A stretch of 64,000 nucleotides of DNA from Cytospora piceicola (lineage: Eukaryota; Ascomycota; Sordariomycetes; Diaporthales; Cytosporaceae). Below the pieces are notes generated by a model. That model was given only the letters and a program-made list of their open reading frames with translations. It made no database searches and was not told where the DNA came from. The position numbers and the translations under genes are program-made. Where the stretch lies: positions 62,001 through 126,000 of the forward strand of contig JALQBC010000040.1 in assembly GCA_023375675.1 (NCBI GenBank). Reading direction: 5' to 3'. This document shows positions 12,189 to 24,317 of the stretch, one piece after another; positions within the stretch are counted from its first letter, which is position 1, and each line of letters starts with the position of its first letter.

Positions 12189-14397
12189 AAAGCATAACAA
12201 TACTGCCATTTTATTTACATAGCATACTTTCAGCGGAAATATTGTTTACTTTTACACACACCATGTGGTCGAACTGCGTGTTACTTTTTATTTTGTTTTG
12301 GGATACATACTCTTTCAAGGTTCATCGGCATTGGCGTAAGTAGGTGCTTTTGCATGGGATTGGGCTGGGTCACCAAAAAAGGCCGAGGGGAAAGGGAAGG
12401 GGGATGGTAACTTCTGCTTTTGTTTTCACAGGGCCAGGCCGTTGTGTCAAAAGTGTGGAACACGTCAAAACATTTTGGATATATCCTCTTCTCTACGCGT
12501 TACGGATAGTTTCGGGTCGGAAAGGTACGACATGCTGCGGCGTGTCTGTGTTGTACTTCACTAGCAATATACCCACTTTGCGGCAGCAGCACTGACTTGA
12601 TTGAATTGCCCGTGTTCCAGCCCGCCCATTGTGATCCAGAATGTGAACGGAGACAGGTGTGGGACCGACCACCCAACTCACCGCCCTCTGTTTTCAACAG
12701 GAGTTACTCCCCTCCTTTCTCTCGGTCTACTGCCACCACTCCTCATCCTGGAACATCGCCAGGGCACCTAGGTGATTCCGAATATAGTTGGAGCTTTGGA
12801 GGAGACGGAGCTTATGTAGTGAAAAGGGGCTGGCTGGCTGGCGACTATGTACCTACCAGCTTTGGAAATTCTGGACTGTCATCAACGCGTCTGCACGTGG
12901 CCTCCCAGGTATATGCATCCCGGGATCATGCCGACACCTTTCTGGTGGTGGAAAAGGAATACCCATCGAGAAAGTGGACGTCGGACCGTTTCTGAACGGG
13001 CTCTGAGAACGGAGGCGTCGACCGCCTCTATCCAGATGTCCCCCTTGCCTTCGAGAACCACCTGGATCCCCAGGTGCCCCTTAACCTTCGGGACCGAAAC
13101 CATCGTGCTTGCTCGGCTGACCGGATTTCAACTAGATAGGCGCGCTTCGCGCCTTCAGCCTCATTCATCTTGGGAAGCCTGTCTCCAGGGTCCAGCAGTG
13201 TAAGGTGAATGACGGCGGTCATCCTGCGGTGGTATCTCCTTGGGTCCCCAGTACGGCATGGGCGGCGGCGAGGCATCGAGACACGAGACAAAGGGACAAC
13301 GCTGCCCGACAGGACGAAACACGCAGAGGCAAATAACCAACAGTGTAACAAACATATTTTCCAAGGTACGATACGGATGCGACTATCCGGTGTTGGTCCC
13401 TACCCCGGCTCACCAGCACTCGGCGGCGAAATGTCGTGAGCCCTGGAGTCACCTGTCACGGGCTGCACCTGTATACTATATCAGCATTCCTCATTGGGAA
13501 AAAGGGGAGAGGGAGAGACACTTTGAACACGCCATCTGCACGACATAGATTAACATTGCGCACATCAGCATACCTCTCACACACTCAGGATACCCCGGTC
13601 GATGCGGCTCTGGGCCCTTCGACCCTGTCGAATACGAACTTCTTTCTCTGTTCTTGTCCGTGAACAATCCTTCCATCTCGTCAGCCCCTTGCTGCATGGT
13701 GAAGTCGCCTGCCGCTGGGCTTGGCCGGGGGGTGGGGAAGGGGAAGGGGTTGTGGTTGGCCGCCGGGGTACGACATCTGGAGGTACGACCTCGACATTGC
13801 TTCTTCTCTCTAGCCGCCCAATGAGAGCTGGTTTTCGAGTAGATGTGTGAAGTCATCATTTTCACTCATATATCGTGAACTCTCGCGGCCCTTGTGGCGA
13901 TCACGAGCACCTTTACGGAGCCAGGTTGCACAAGCAGACGCCAAGCGGAAGCCACAATTTGAGCCGCTCGGCTACACTCGCCTACTCATCTAAGTGCCTA
14001 TCTGCTTTAGCTACTTAGGTAGGTAGGTGCTTTATTCAACTTATTCAACATCACCCGTTCTTCATCTAGTATTGCCTGCCCGGGATATCAATTGCGAATG
14101 TAAAGAACATCCTTGGTTTACACACCATCACAGCCCTCCAAAGTCAATCACCAGGGACTTCTATCAGGGACTGCTCGCCTCGATTAGGATTGTGTGTAAC
14201 TCAATCTTGGATATACTAATATAATATATACAGCCGAATTGGAATGGGAAGAGGCCGGCTCATGGCTCGTCCCGATCACTCCATCCCACAACGAAGCACC
14301 TTTCCAAAGCCCGCTCCAGACGACCCCAAACTATCGGCCCACCTCACCTCACCCTCCTCACCTATGCCCTCCAGAAAGCACCCACCAGGAAACAAAT
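12189..14397. other. 2.2-kb intergenic region between convergent genes
   Basis: 3' flanks of the ammonium transporter and the GH12 gene. Frames up to 132 codons occur without a domain, and competing frames lie on the opposite strand. A CACCTAGGTG variant palindrome is at 12765-12774. No RNA gene was seen. Confidence 0.5.
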
Positions 14398-15320
14398 CTA
14401 TGAGACGCTAATGGAGTAGGCAGAGGTGGAGAAGACGGCGTCGGAGCCGGTGAAGGGCTCGGTGCCGGCCTGCAGGGAGGTGATGTAGTTGGAGTCGGAG
14501 ACGCCCTCGTTGTCGACGAGGTAGCGGAAGAAGTCCATCATGTCGCCCGAGAAGGACTTGATGGCCTCGGTGGCCACGAACGAGTAGACGGTCGTGTCGC
14601 CGTTGGGGCCCGAGTACAGCTCGAACGAGTGGCCGCCGACGGTGGTCGTGGCCACGGCCGAGCCCGTGCTGGAGATGGGCCCGGCGCCGCCGTACGCCGC
14701 CAGCCACACCATGATCTCGTAGGCGTTGGTGCCGCCGCTGGTGGGCGCCAGCCACAGGTCGTAAGACACGTCGGCCACGATGTCGGAGCCGTCGTAGCTG
14801 TGGGTGGTCTTGTGTCAGCCGCGGCTCTCTTGCTCTCTCTTGCTCTCCCCCTTCTCTTCTTGTCTGTCTTGCTTCTCTGTCTTTCTGTGAAGATATTGGG
14901 AAGGGTTATGGGTAAAGGGAAGGAGGGAGGAACAAGAAGAAGAAAAAGAACTAACCTCCAGCTCCAGGTGGAAGGAATAGAGCTGACAGCGCTCAGCTGC
15001 TTGTTGACAGACTCCAGGGCGGCGTTGGAGTAGGACTTGACAGACGAGGAGCCGCCCTCCCAGGTCCAGGAGGTAGACCAGGCGACGGTGGTGTCGGAGA
15101 TGGAGTCGTACGTGGTGCACTGGGAGCCCGAGTCGGCGTTGGAGGAGCCCCAGTTGTTCTGGTAGATGGTGTACTGTCCCGCGGTCACCTCGGCCCACGA
15201 GTCACATAGTTGGGTTGAGCGGGTGCTGAGGCCGGATCCCCTGACGGCCTTGCTGCTGGGGGCCGCCATGGCGGCGGTCGCGGCCAGCACGACGGAGGCG
15301 ATCTCGGCGGTGAACTTCAT
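14398..15320 (-). CDS. Secreted GH12 endoglucanase / xyloglucanase
   Basis: Two exons (15320-14956 and 14797-14398) joined over a 158-base intron (AG|GTTAGT, CCCACAG|) give 254 residues, a normal GH12 size. The N-terminus is a clear signal peptide ending near AMAAP, followed by a short pro-segment. GH12 landmarks are present: the nucleophile Glu at about 149 in AYEIMVWLA and the acid/base Glu at about 235 in AGTEPFTG, plus the S-G-D-M-M-D-F-F segment. The family retains configuration and cleaves beta-1,4-glucan or xyloglucan; which substrate is preferred cannot be read from sequence. The role is plant cell-wall breakdown outside the cell. There is no cellulose-binding module. The unusually purine-rich intron (on the gene strand) is longer than most here. 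Confidence 0.93.
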
Positions 15321-17133
15321 CTTGTGTCTTGTTGTTTTGTTGTTTGTGGTTGATGAAGGAAGGGTGTCTGAGGGAAGGAAGGTAAGGTACGGAGGTGTAA
15401 AATATGGACTTGTTAAATCGAAACGAAGGAATGGACTGGTGAGATGGAGACGACACCGGGGCGGCTCAAACGAAAGGTATGGGATTTATATATGTATATG
15501 TATATATATATATTTATAGAAGGATTGAAGAGACGAAACTAGGAAGATGAAGAAAAACTATGATGAGCAGAATCATCCATCACCCGAGACGTTTATATTC
15601 CCTAGGGGATTCTCCACAATCATCATCTTCCCTCCCCCCCTGAGCATGGTGGTTTGTTTGGGTCAACCCTGACCCAGGAACATCCATCCATACATGGTTC
15701 CTTGGTGTGTTTCAAAGAAAAGACCCCAGAAACAACAAGAAACCACGATCCACCAATCCGGCCTCATGTTCGAAGACGGCCGCTCGTCCCGATTGATGGA
15801 AATAGCCACCATACTGCTCACCTGCTAGGTACCGAGAAGGGGGCCTGCCGCGCTCTAACACAATCCAAAACTGAGGCTCCTCCATTTCCCTTCCACGCAC
15901 GCCGGCCAATATCGGCCGATGCCTTACCAGGGAATCACTACCGGACTTGCAGGAGGTTACCTGCTTGACCAAAGCGGCGTCGTCCTTCGTCTCCCCCAGG
16001 TTCTGGTGATCAATTTGGCGAAGGTGAGGACCGCCAAGTCCGAGCCGTTGGTTTCCGGTCCGGCTCCATATCGATGTGATCGATGATGACAAGGCTTGGC
16101 CTAGTTGATAATACTTTACATCTAGGTAGGCTAGAATTTTGCTGTTTCCAAGAAATCTCGTCTCCTCTCTCTCTCACTCGCACACTTCCAGCCCTACACC
16201 TATGTCATCTTGAAAACACAAACCATATCTACGGAAGGACCATCTGCCCACAGAGCAAGGAAGAGGAAAGGAGGTTTGTTTCGAAAGTCTTCGATCCCTG
16301 TATAACACACAGACGCAAACAAAGACGCGTAGTCATCTTACTATTCTTTAAAGAGGAGGACCCGCTCTTTTTTGTCGTATCCTCCCAGCCCTAACTCGGC
16401 CGGACGTATGTCCCATTCTCGGAGGGATCGACGGGACGGACGGCACATCAAGGGGCGGTGATCCTGTGGGGCCGTCCCCTCGAATTTGGGAGCCATTCAG
16501 CTATCCTGCTATCCAGCCATCGTCGGAGGTTTTTTCTTCTCTTGGAGGGGAAAAGGTTCATCATCTGATGAACATTGCATGAGCAGAGTGAGAAATGCGA
16601 GATGCAGGTTTGGTCGCATTCTCCGCTCGGACGCATTGCGCCTGAACGCGGGGTGCAGCTTGACAAGACGTCGAAGGCACGAGTGCCGGCGATTTTCCTG
16701 TGAGGGGATCTCGATTTCTCGACGACAGTAACTACTCAACGGCGTTGGATCCCCTGGCCAGTCCTGGTCACTATTCTCAATGTGACCAGAGAGCCTTATC
16801 CAGGTTGCTCTGCACAGATATCGGTGGCAGACAAGGATCACCAGAGGGACAGGATATCTCATTGGTGATATCCCCTGTTTCGCTTGAGTATCTGGTCCGA
16901 GGCAGTAGTCCGAGGCAGTAATTTAGCTGAAAGGAAGAGAGACCTGCACGTACGTGATGAGACTGCCACTCGGAAGCATCTCCCACCCGTGGACATGCTG
17001 GCTACTCCTCACGCCCATATCAAAACTGGCATTCAGGCAGTGGCATCTAGACACATAACAAGCCAACCAAACGCTCGTACCAACAACCGGTCCGCCCTCA
17101 CCGCAGTACACCAGCAACTGAGACAGTCCAAGC
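15321..17133. other. 1.8-kb intergenic region (GH12 promoter side)
   Basis: No supported gene. It includes the TA-rich tract at 15487-15517 about 170 bases upstream of the GH12 ATG, then unremarkable sequence up to the 3' end of the CRT10-like gene. Short frames at 15712-16092 and 16509-16862 lack domains. Confidence 0.5.
15487..15517. repeat. TA-rich simple repeat upstream of the GH12 gene
   Basis: Alternating TA/TG tract. It could serve as a TATA-like or nucleosome-poor element for the GH12 gene (inference). Confidence 0.7.
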
Positions 17134-19955
17134 CTAAACAATCTGCATATCCGGGAAGTCATCCTCGTCAGAGTCCGTCTCGACCCATTGTCCCGCGCCC
17201 ATGGCCGCTATCATCTCCTCGTGTTCCCATCCGGGGTGATCTGCCTCTGTGAGGTCAGTCCCCAGGTCAGAACCGTCCACGTCATCAGAGCCTTCAGCCT
17301 CGGACTCGTCACCATCGTTGGCCCCATCCTCCTCCTCGTCGCTGCTCATCACCCTGAACTTCCAGCTCCCATGAGCCGTCGGCCCCGTGAAGTCTCCCCA
17401 CGACCCCTTCTCCCCCTCCTCCCTCCTGGCAATCTCGTACTGCAACACCGTATGGTCCTGGTAGTTCAGTACCAGCCGCCACCTCCGCGGCGGCTCTGCC
17501 CCCGCAGCCCGCCCGTCCTCCCGCCGCCGGCGTCTCCTCAGCTCCAGCCCCTGGGCGCGGGCCTCGGGCGCAGGCGAGACCGCGACCCCGAGCAGGCAGA
17601 CGAAGGGCCGCTCCCTGGACTTCTCCTCGGCCCCGAACGGCAGGACGGCGTCCACGCGGAAGGCGCGCCGGGGCACCTTGGTCCTGCCCGGGGCCGGCGC
17701 CTCCTCCGGCTGCGGCGGCTTGGTGAGGGTGAGCAGGGCGACGCGGCCGCACATGGACCCCATGATGACGAGGTTGAGCTCCGGTATCCTGAGGAGCATG
17801 CTGCACCTCTTGCCAAACCGCATGTCCCAGTGGCCTTCTTGGTTGTGTGCATTCCAGTTCTCAAGAACACTAGGAGGACTTCGGGTCAGCCACGACACAG
17901 CCCACAGGAAAAGAAGGCACCCCAGGGAGACCATCCCGGGAGGAGGCCACATTTCAGGCAGTAACTTACTGATGGCAGACAGCCCCACAATCAGCCTCCC
18001 CAAGGCTGAGCATCTCGACATCATGCTCATTGAACCGCAAGAAACTCACATCCCTCAACAGATCCTCCGCCTCCCAAGCCTCCGCCTTCTCCCGGAACTG
18101 CCCCAGCGTAAGCGCGGCGCGTACCCTTTGCGCCCGGCTCGCCGCACCCCGGGGCCCCGCAAAGTCCACCAGGGCCTTGGGCGTAGGAAACGCGGGGTGG
18201 TATTCCCCCGAGTACGGCACCATGGTCACGGCCAGGCTGACGGGCCCCCCGCCAAAGTCCTTGCCGTCGAGCGGGTCCAGCAGCACCGGGCCGGGCACCT
18301 GGCCGGACAGCTGCGCCGCAGCCGCCGGCTCGTCGTCGCCGCCGTCCCAGTCGTCGGGGGCCACGCCGGGGGTCAGCCCGTCCCTCTCCTCGCTGATGTC
18401 GGCCGGCCGGAAGTTGGCGATGCGCCGCTGGTGGCGCCTCGAGGCCGCGTCGTGCGCCACCTCGGACATGCACTTGGAGATGTCCAGCCAGGTGCCGCGG
18501 CTCGTCTTGGCCCGGTGGATCGCCTTGCTCGGGTGCAGTCCGATGGCCGCCTGGACCGTGTCGGCCAGTAGCAGCTGCGCGTCCATGATGGGCAATATGT
18601 TCCAGCCCCTCACCTGCATGTGTGGTCTCCCACCTGGCGTTTGAACGTTGTGTGGCGGGATCCTGATGGGCTTCCGACCAATCTGCCATATATCGACGAC
18701 GTAGAGATAGCCGTTGATGTCTATCCCTGCGACGCGATTGGCGTTCCCCTCGGCGTCCTCACAGAATGCTATGCTTGGAACATTCGAGGCGTGTATACCC
18801 AGAGACAGCACAATCCTCCAAGAACGCTGCCGCGTTCGAAACTCGCGTTGAAGCTTTGCGACTCGGCTTTTGGCCTCTGACTCTGTTATCTGAACCTTGT
18901 CAGGGTTCACTGGTCGTCTTTGTTTCGTAGGTTCAGGGAAACTGTCAGCCCAAGTAGAGTTTGGATCCAATGGATACATTGGTGGGTCCCAGATCACTTC
19001 TCCCTGCACTGGTATAGAGTTCGCCCCGTTTAGCGCTTCGCTATCCTCCCTATCGATCATTGGTGGTATAATATTCGAAACCTCCTTTTGACCAATTGGC
19101 ATTGGCTCATGGGTATCGTCCTCGTGTCCATTCGATGAGGGTGGTTTGGCAGCCTCCCCTTCACGGTTTATTGCAAACGCAAACACAGTGATTTCATGGG
19201 CGTTGGAAGACACCGCTATCAAGCGAGATTTCTTATGAATGGCCAAGCCCCAAGCAGATATACCGACGTTGTCTGCGAAGAAGTGCTTGGGGTAGGGTCG
19301 TCGCAAGGTGTCTCTGGGACGCTCGTTGTTGCGCTGCGGCCTCTCCTCCGACCTTGACATGTTCGTTTCGATATGGTGAGCGATCGACTGGGTATACCAA
19401 GCAACGACGTCACCATTATCCCTGCCCACCAGAAATATTTCCTCGTCTCCAAGCTCGCCAACAATCATGTGATTGATCTCATTTGGGCAGCTGGGGTTTA
19501 TGTAGCCATCGACGTGCTTAGACATGGCGGTTTCGTGGTTTTTGGGGTCAAGTATGGCTACCGGCTCTCCCAGAACAACCTTTACACCGCGATTGGGCCG
19601 ATACACATATATGTATCCTTGATATGCCACAAAATAGAGGTCATAATGCTGGGAGAGTGCAGTGAGGTTCATACGAGCTCTTGCGACATGGGGGAAGTCG
19701 TCCCACTGGCCGTTGAATTCTGGGGGATCCTGTGCCTCGTCCTGAAGAAGGAGCATCGCATGGATCTCTGCCCTCCGGCGGGGACCAAACTGTTGACATC
19801 AAATCAGTACTGGGCCCCGTCGCCTACAATAATGCCACGATGGAGACATGCACACTTACTCGGTGTTCTGCTTGCTGCGAGCCGCGATACCTCACGGTGT
19901 AACTCGGGACATAGCCCCTGCCCTCAGGGACCGGGTCATGGTCCGCAGTCTCCAT
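17134..19955 (-). CDS. crt10: CRT10-like WD-type protein
   Basis: Three exons (19955-19860, 19789-17970, 17869-17134) give 883 residues. Recognition rests on the CRT10 family segment near the N-terminus: NLTALSQHYDLYFVAYQ, then VDGYINPSCPNEINHMIVG and GRDNGDVVAWYT, followed by beta-propeller-like stretches (VGISAWGLAIHKKSRLIAV, VAGIDINGYLYVVDIW). After the last intron come HWDMRFGKRCSMLLRIP and HTVLQYEIARR, and the protein ends in a long Asp/Glu-rich tail. In yeast, Crt10 influences ribonucleotide reductase gene expression and acts with the Rtt101-Mms1 cullin ligase as an adaptor. A nuclear adaptor or DNA-damage role is therefore inferred, not shown. All three exons join in phase. Confidence 0.87.
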
Positions 19956-21191
19956 TTTATTGTTGTTGCAATAGCATAAGGCGATGATTAAATCACAAGA
20001 ATGCTTTATGATAAACACCTGGGCATGTATTAGCAAGGGAGCCATGCAGAAGGGAAGTAGACGGAAAGCATGTCACGAATAATCAACAGGGATGTGTGAG
20101 TAAGCCAGGTGCGATAAAAACAATGGCACAGACAGTGGCAATAATAATGGGCTCAAAGAAAGGCAACAGTGAGAATATGAACGAAGTCGGGGAGCAATGA
20201 TGAAACGGCATGTGTACTTGAGTACCCAGGTAGTGACAACCTTGGAACATAGCCGACTGCAAGGTACAATCTCACGATGTTTCCGATGCGATGTGTTCAA
20301 GCTTACCTAGTACCGCCTGCTTCTAGCTGAAGGTCCAGGTCAGTCGGGATCCTCCAAAAACTTGAAGAAACATATCCTCCTTATTGGTCAGACGGCACAT
20401 CCAGCTACATCGTTGCTTCCCGCCAGGTTTTCTGTTTGCTCTTCGTGCCTTGAATGGGTTGGCCAGGACGGCGTGAGTATGTAACAAGCGGGCGAGCTCA
20501 GAAAACGGCTACTAGAAGTAGGGAGCACATATGTTGACCAAGCAACTGAATCAATGCTGTCAACTGTCAACAACACTCTAAGTACCTTGAATTCGTTTGT
20601 GAGAAGCGTGTTTGGTTGAGGTTGCTCATGACAACATTTGAAGGCGCATTCGGAGGAGACGACATTTGGAGAGCTTTATCGCGATAAGCACCCCCCATAA
20701 TCCCCCCCATTATACCCATCCATAAAGTTGACGCTAGATGCTCGAGTCCACTATTGTTCTATCACATGTTACATGGACACCCCCCCCCTTTTGACGTAAG
20801 GTTGTATACAATACAGCTGGCGATACTCTCTTCACAAGGTTGATCCAATATAGTCAGTGGTGTTCTCTGGGAATTCCATGAAATAAATCATAATTGCTTC
20901 ATTTTTCCCTTTCCCATTCCCATGCATGAATGACTGGCTGACTAGCTGGCTAGCTAACGATAGGGGTATTTTCCACAATGCTTCTCTATACTGTTTGACA
21001 CTCAGCCTCCCCGGGCTCTTGATGAAATGCTTATTGGACGTCAAAACCTCGTCATAACCAAACAGCACCGAACGCCCTGCATGAAACCAGAGTATCCATG
21101 AACCATCCCGAATCTGAGGAACAAGCCCCATACCCACCACTCTCCGTCCTCACCTCAGCGGCAAGGCATACCCCAGCAGCTCACGGGCACA
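19956..21191. other. 1.2-kb intergenic region
   Basis: Promoter and leader of the CRT10-like gene and 3' flank of the GH5 gene. A 102-codon minus-strand frame at 20832-21140 has only a GTG start and no domain. No RNA gene was recognised. Confidence 0.5.
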
Positions 21192-22463
21192 CTAGGCCCG
21201 CATGAGCTCCGTCATGTCCTTCAGCCTGTAGTCCAGAACGGGCGTGACCCAGTCGTCCTCGACCAGCGAATACGTCTCCTTCTTGTCGTCCTTGGGCTTC
21301 CGGGGGTTGACGGCCCAGTACCCGAAGTCGGCGTCGATGGCCTTGAGGTACCGCAGCAGGTTGGCCCAGTAGTTGGCGTCCCCCCGGCCCGGGTTCCGCG
21401 GCGCGCCAAACTCCCCGACCCACACGGGGGCCTCGTCCTCCTCCACCAGGTACGCCCAGTTCTCCCGCATGGCCCGCACGAACGACGGGTACTCGCGCCC
21501 CGAGAACCGGCCCTCCCGGGACCCCCACCCCGACCACGCGTACACGTGCGCGCTGTAGACCACCCTGTCCGGGACGTCGAGCACCACGGGCCGGCCGCGC
21601 GCCCCGCGCAGGTCGTTGCCGGACTCGGTCCCGCCCACGATGACGAGCAGGTCCCGGTTCAGCGCCAGCAGCCTGTTGCCGGCCCGCTCCGCGGCCGCCG
21701 CCCACCGGCCCCACGTCATGGTGCCCCAGACGCCGCGCACCTCGTTCCGCAGGTCCGCCCCGATCACGTACGGGTTGCCCGCGAACCGCGCCATGACGGC
21801 CTCCCAGTGCCGGATCCACTCCTCCTCGGTCTGCTGGACCCGGCACAGGGGGCCCAGGTGGTCGTTGGCCCACCCCGCGTCGCACGGGTCGGCCCCGCAG
21901 CACCACGTCGCGTGCGTGATGTGGTTGTTGATGATGACGGCGATGCCCGCGTCCGTCAGGGCCCCGACGCACGCCTCCAGCACGTCCATGGCCCTGAGCC
22001 CCGCCAGGTCCGGGTTCGCCGTCAGCAGGTGCGGCGGCACCGGCGGGTCCCGCATCACCAGCTCGTCCGCGTACGGGAGGCGCACGCTGTTGAATCCCAG
22101 CTTCCGTATCGTCTGCGCGATCACGCTGCGGTGCTGCACGTCCAGCCCGCCCGGTATGAACAGCTCGTCGCTCGCCCCGTACCAGTTGACGCTCGAGAGC
22201 TTGAATCGCCGGCCCTTGGCGTCGACCACGTCTCGCCCTTTCGTGCGGAGGGGTAATGAATACGAGTCGATGCTTGCCTCGGGAATGGGCGGGGGCAGTG
22301 GTTGTTGTGCAAAGAGGCGGGCACCGGGGTCGGGCACCCAGGGTTGGGAGACAGAGGGGTTGGACCTCCAGAAGTAGAAGAAGAGCCCTCCTGCTAGGAG
22401 AGCTACGAACAGTAGGAACATGTTGTTGTGATTTTTGTTGTTCTGTCTACCTCGCGACTTCAT
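21192..22463 (-). CDS. Membrane-anchored GH5 glycoside hydrolase
   Basis: Single exon, 423 residues, with very GC-rich codons. A hydrophobic helix at about 15-31 follows a basic N-terminus, so the catalytic domain is probably held at the membrane as a type II protein. The (beta/alpha)8 domain shows GH5 marks: SVNWYGASDE, LGFNSVRLPY, INNHITHATWC, acid/base Glu241 in DLRNEVRG, and nucleophile Glu351 in WVGEFGAP. The acid/base motif is NEV rather than the common NEP, which recalls GH5 subgroups outside the classical endoglucanases; the exact subfamily and substrate are not known to me. N-linked sugar or cell-wall glucan processing are possible roles (inference). Confidence 0.88.
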   Translation of the reverse strand: MKSRGRQNNKNHNNMFLLFVALLAGGLFFYFWRSNPSVSQPWVPDPGARLFAQQPLPPPIPEASIDSYSLPLRTKGRDVVDAKGRRFKLSSVNWYGASDELFIPGGLDVQHRSVIAQTIRKLGFNSVRLPYADELVMRDPPVPPHLLTANPDLAGLRAMDVLEACVGALTDAGIAVIINNHITHATWCCGADPCDAGWANDHLGPLCRVQQTEEEWIRHWEAVMARFAGNPYVIGADLRNEVRGVWGTMTWGRWAAAAERAGNRLLALNRDLLVIVGGTESGNDLRGARGRPVVLDVPDRVVYSAHVYAWSGWGSREGRFSGREYPSFVRAMRENWAYLVEEDEAPVWVGEFGAPRNPGRGDANYWANLLRYLKAIDADFGYWAVNPRKPKDDKKETYSLVEDDWVTPVLDYRLKDMTELMRA

Positions 22464-24317
22464 GGGGATGTGGACTCGGGAGAATCGTGGTATGGTGGTT
22501 TCGTAGAGGGTGAATTTGGTCTTGCCTTCTAGCTAGAGTTTATTCAGGTTATCGTTGTGCTTGCCATTCCACTGCTCCAGATATGTGTAGTAGTAGACGC
22601 GTATATGCCTGGGCAACACTTTGGCACAGCTGACTGATAAAGAAACCGGATCACACTGGGAGCGCGGGGGGAAAGGCATGCACGATGGATGGTGCTGCTG
22701 CTGTTGTTTCGGTGCGGCGTCAGCGTCGGCGAGACTATCGGAGGAACAAGCTCGAGGAAGGAAGCTCCAGACCCTCAAGAATGGAAGGAGACCTGTCAGC
22801 AGAGCCTCGACGGAAGCCTCGGTGTGCAAAGAGTCTACCTAGGTAGGTAAGTAGGTAGGTGATCATGGACCCCGCAACTAGGCCCGGGTTCAAGATAGAG
22901 TTCAGCTCCATGAGGACAGGACCTGAAGCTGGGAGTTGCCATGCAACGTCAGTGCAGCAGGACGTGTCGGGGACTTACCTAATCACCCTGTTACCGGTCT
23001 GCTGGTGTCTATCAGTTCTGAAAGTTTGGCTCAGAGCCTGAGAACTTGGCACATGGACCCCTGTGGGGAGATCACCGGCCACTGAGCCAATCGTCTTTCA
23101 CCGCGTCTACAAGGAACCAGGATGTGCCTGTGACGTGACTTGGAGGCAATAGCATCTATGCATCTCCAGCATTCCAGGACCTTTTTTGCTGGATCTGTAC
23201 AACACTAGGTTTATACAATTCTCCTTTTTGGGAGCTTATCTCAAAGAAAAGTCCAAGTTCAATCACTGGCTGCACTTTTGTGAGATAGAAAAGGGTCCTG
23301 CTTACTTGTTCTGTCCGTAATGTTTCATCCCGCTTCCAATTGACATCGCACAAGACCTGGAGCATATTTGACCCTGTGATGGAACATTAAGTATACCAAT
23401 AGAACACCAGATAAAGAGAAGAGAATAATATATGCAATGACAGTTTGGGTATCCTATTTACATTTTGCTTTCCATGATTTATCTTTCCGCACATCACTCA
23501 CTACTTGTCGTCACTTCAGCCACTTTGCAAGGCAAGGCCCGCCCCTTCTCATTCTCATCATGCGGTCTCCTCAGAGGAGTAAGGCTATCCACACAACCCG
23601 GCAGACCTGGAATCTTGTCGGCAATCCTCTCAGTGAATATTCGCCTCGTCCGAAATTGACAGCCACAACGAATGCACCAGTCGAGTCTTCGGACCCATCC
23701 ATGGCTCCGCGGCCGGCCTCTGTGCGGGTGGCTTGCTGTTGGTATGGCCTGCCGACTGTTGGTCGCTTCCAACCCAGATGCATTTTATTCTTTCGATTCA
23801 TCTCTCTTCGCTCCGAATCCAGTACGGCACATCTGTATAGCGATCGAGCTTGCCAAGATACCCAGCCTTCTGACTCATTTCCATTTGGTCGTGTGTCGAA
23901 GGCAACCCATAAGTCGATGAAACCCAACGCTGTGCTACCTCCTGATCGACGAGAAATCCTTGTTTCCGTCTTTTTGATTCGAAGAAAAGATAATCCGTGT
24001 GAACGAGTGACACCACCGACACCGTGCTGCTTGGGGCAAGATGAGTATAATTTGACTCAAGTCCCGTTCAATCCAAATCGTATGGACTCGTTCCCACAGT
24101 AGGGCTGACGCTTCCGTAGAGCTAAAGTTCACGAAATTCGTAAGAGGGCGAAGGAAGATGGATGCAGCATTGGAATGGCAAGCACGTGAGTGCATCCTCT
24201 TTCACTTGTAAGAAATCCTGAACCGCCTGCTTATTTGCTTTTTTGTTGATTCATGTACATGTCTGTCGTGTACAATTCCGTTCGCTCTTCAGAAAATTCC
24301 ACCATTTTTCGTCCATC
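22464..24317. other. 1.9-kb intergenic region
   Basis: Promoter side of the GH5 gene and 3' flank of the 7TM gene. A TACCTAGGTA palindrome at 22836 runs into TAGG-type repeats. The ATG-started 221-codon frame at 23437-24102 has no recognisable domain and is mirrored by open frames on the other strand, so it is not called. Confidence 0.5.

Noticed and set aside
23437..24102. ATG-started 221-codon plus-strand frame
   Set aside because: No domain; Ser/Pro/Arg-rich random-looking product; long frames on the opposite strand in the same place; lies in the 3' flank of the 7TM gene.
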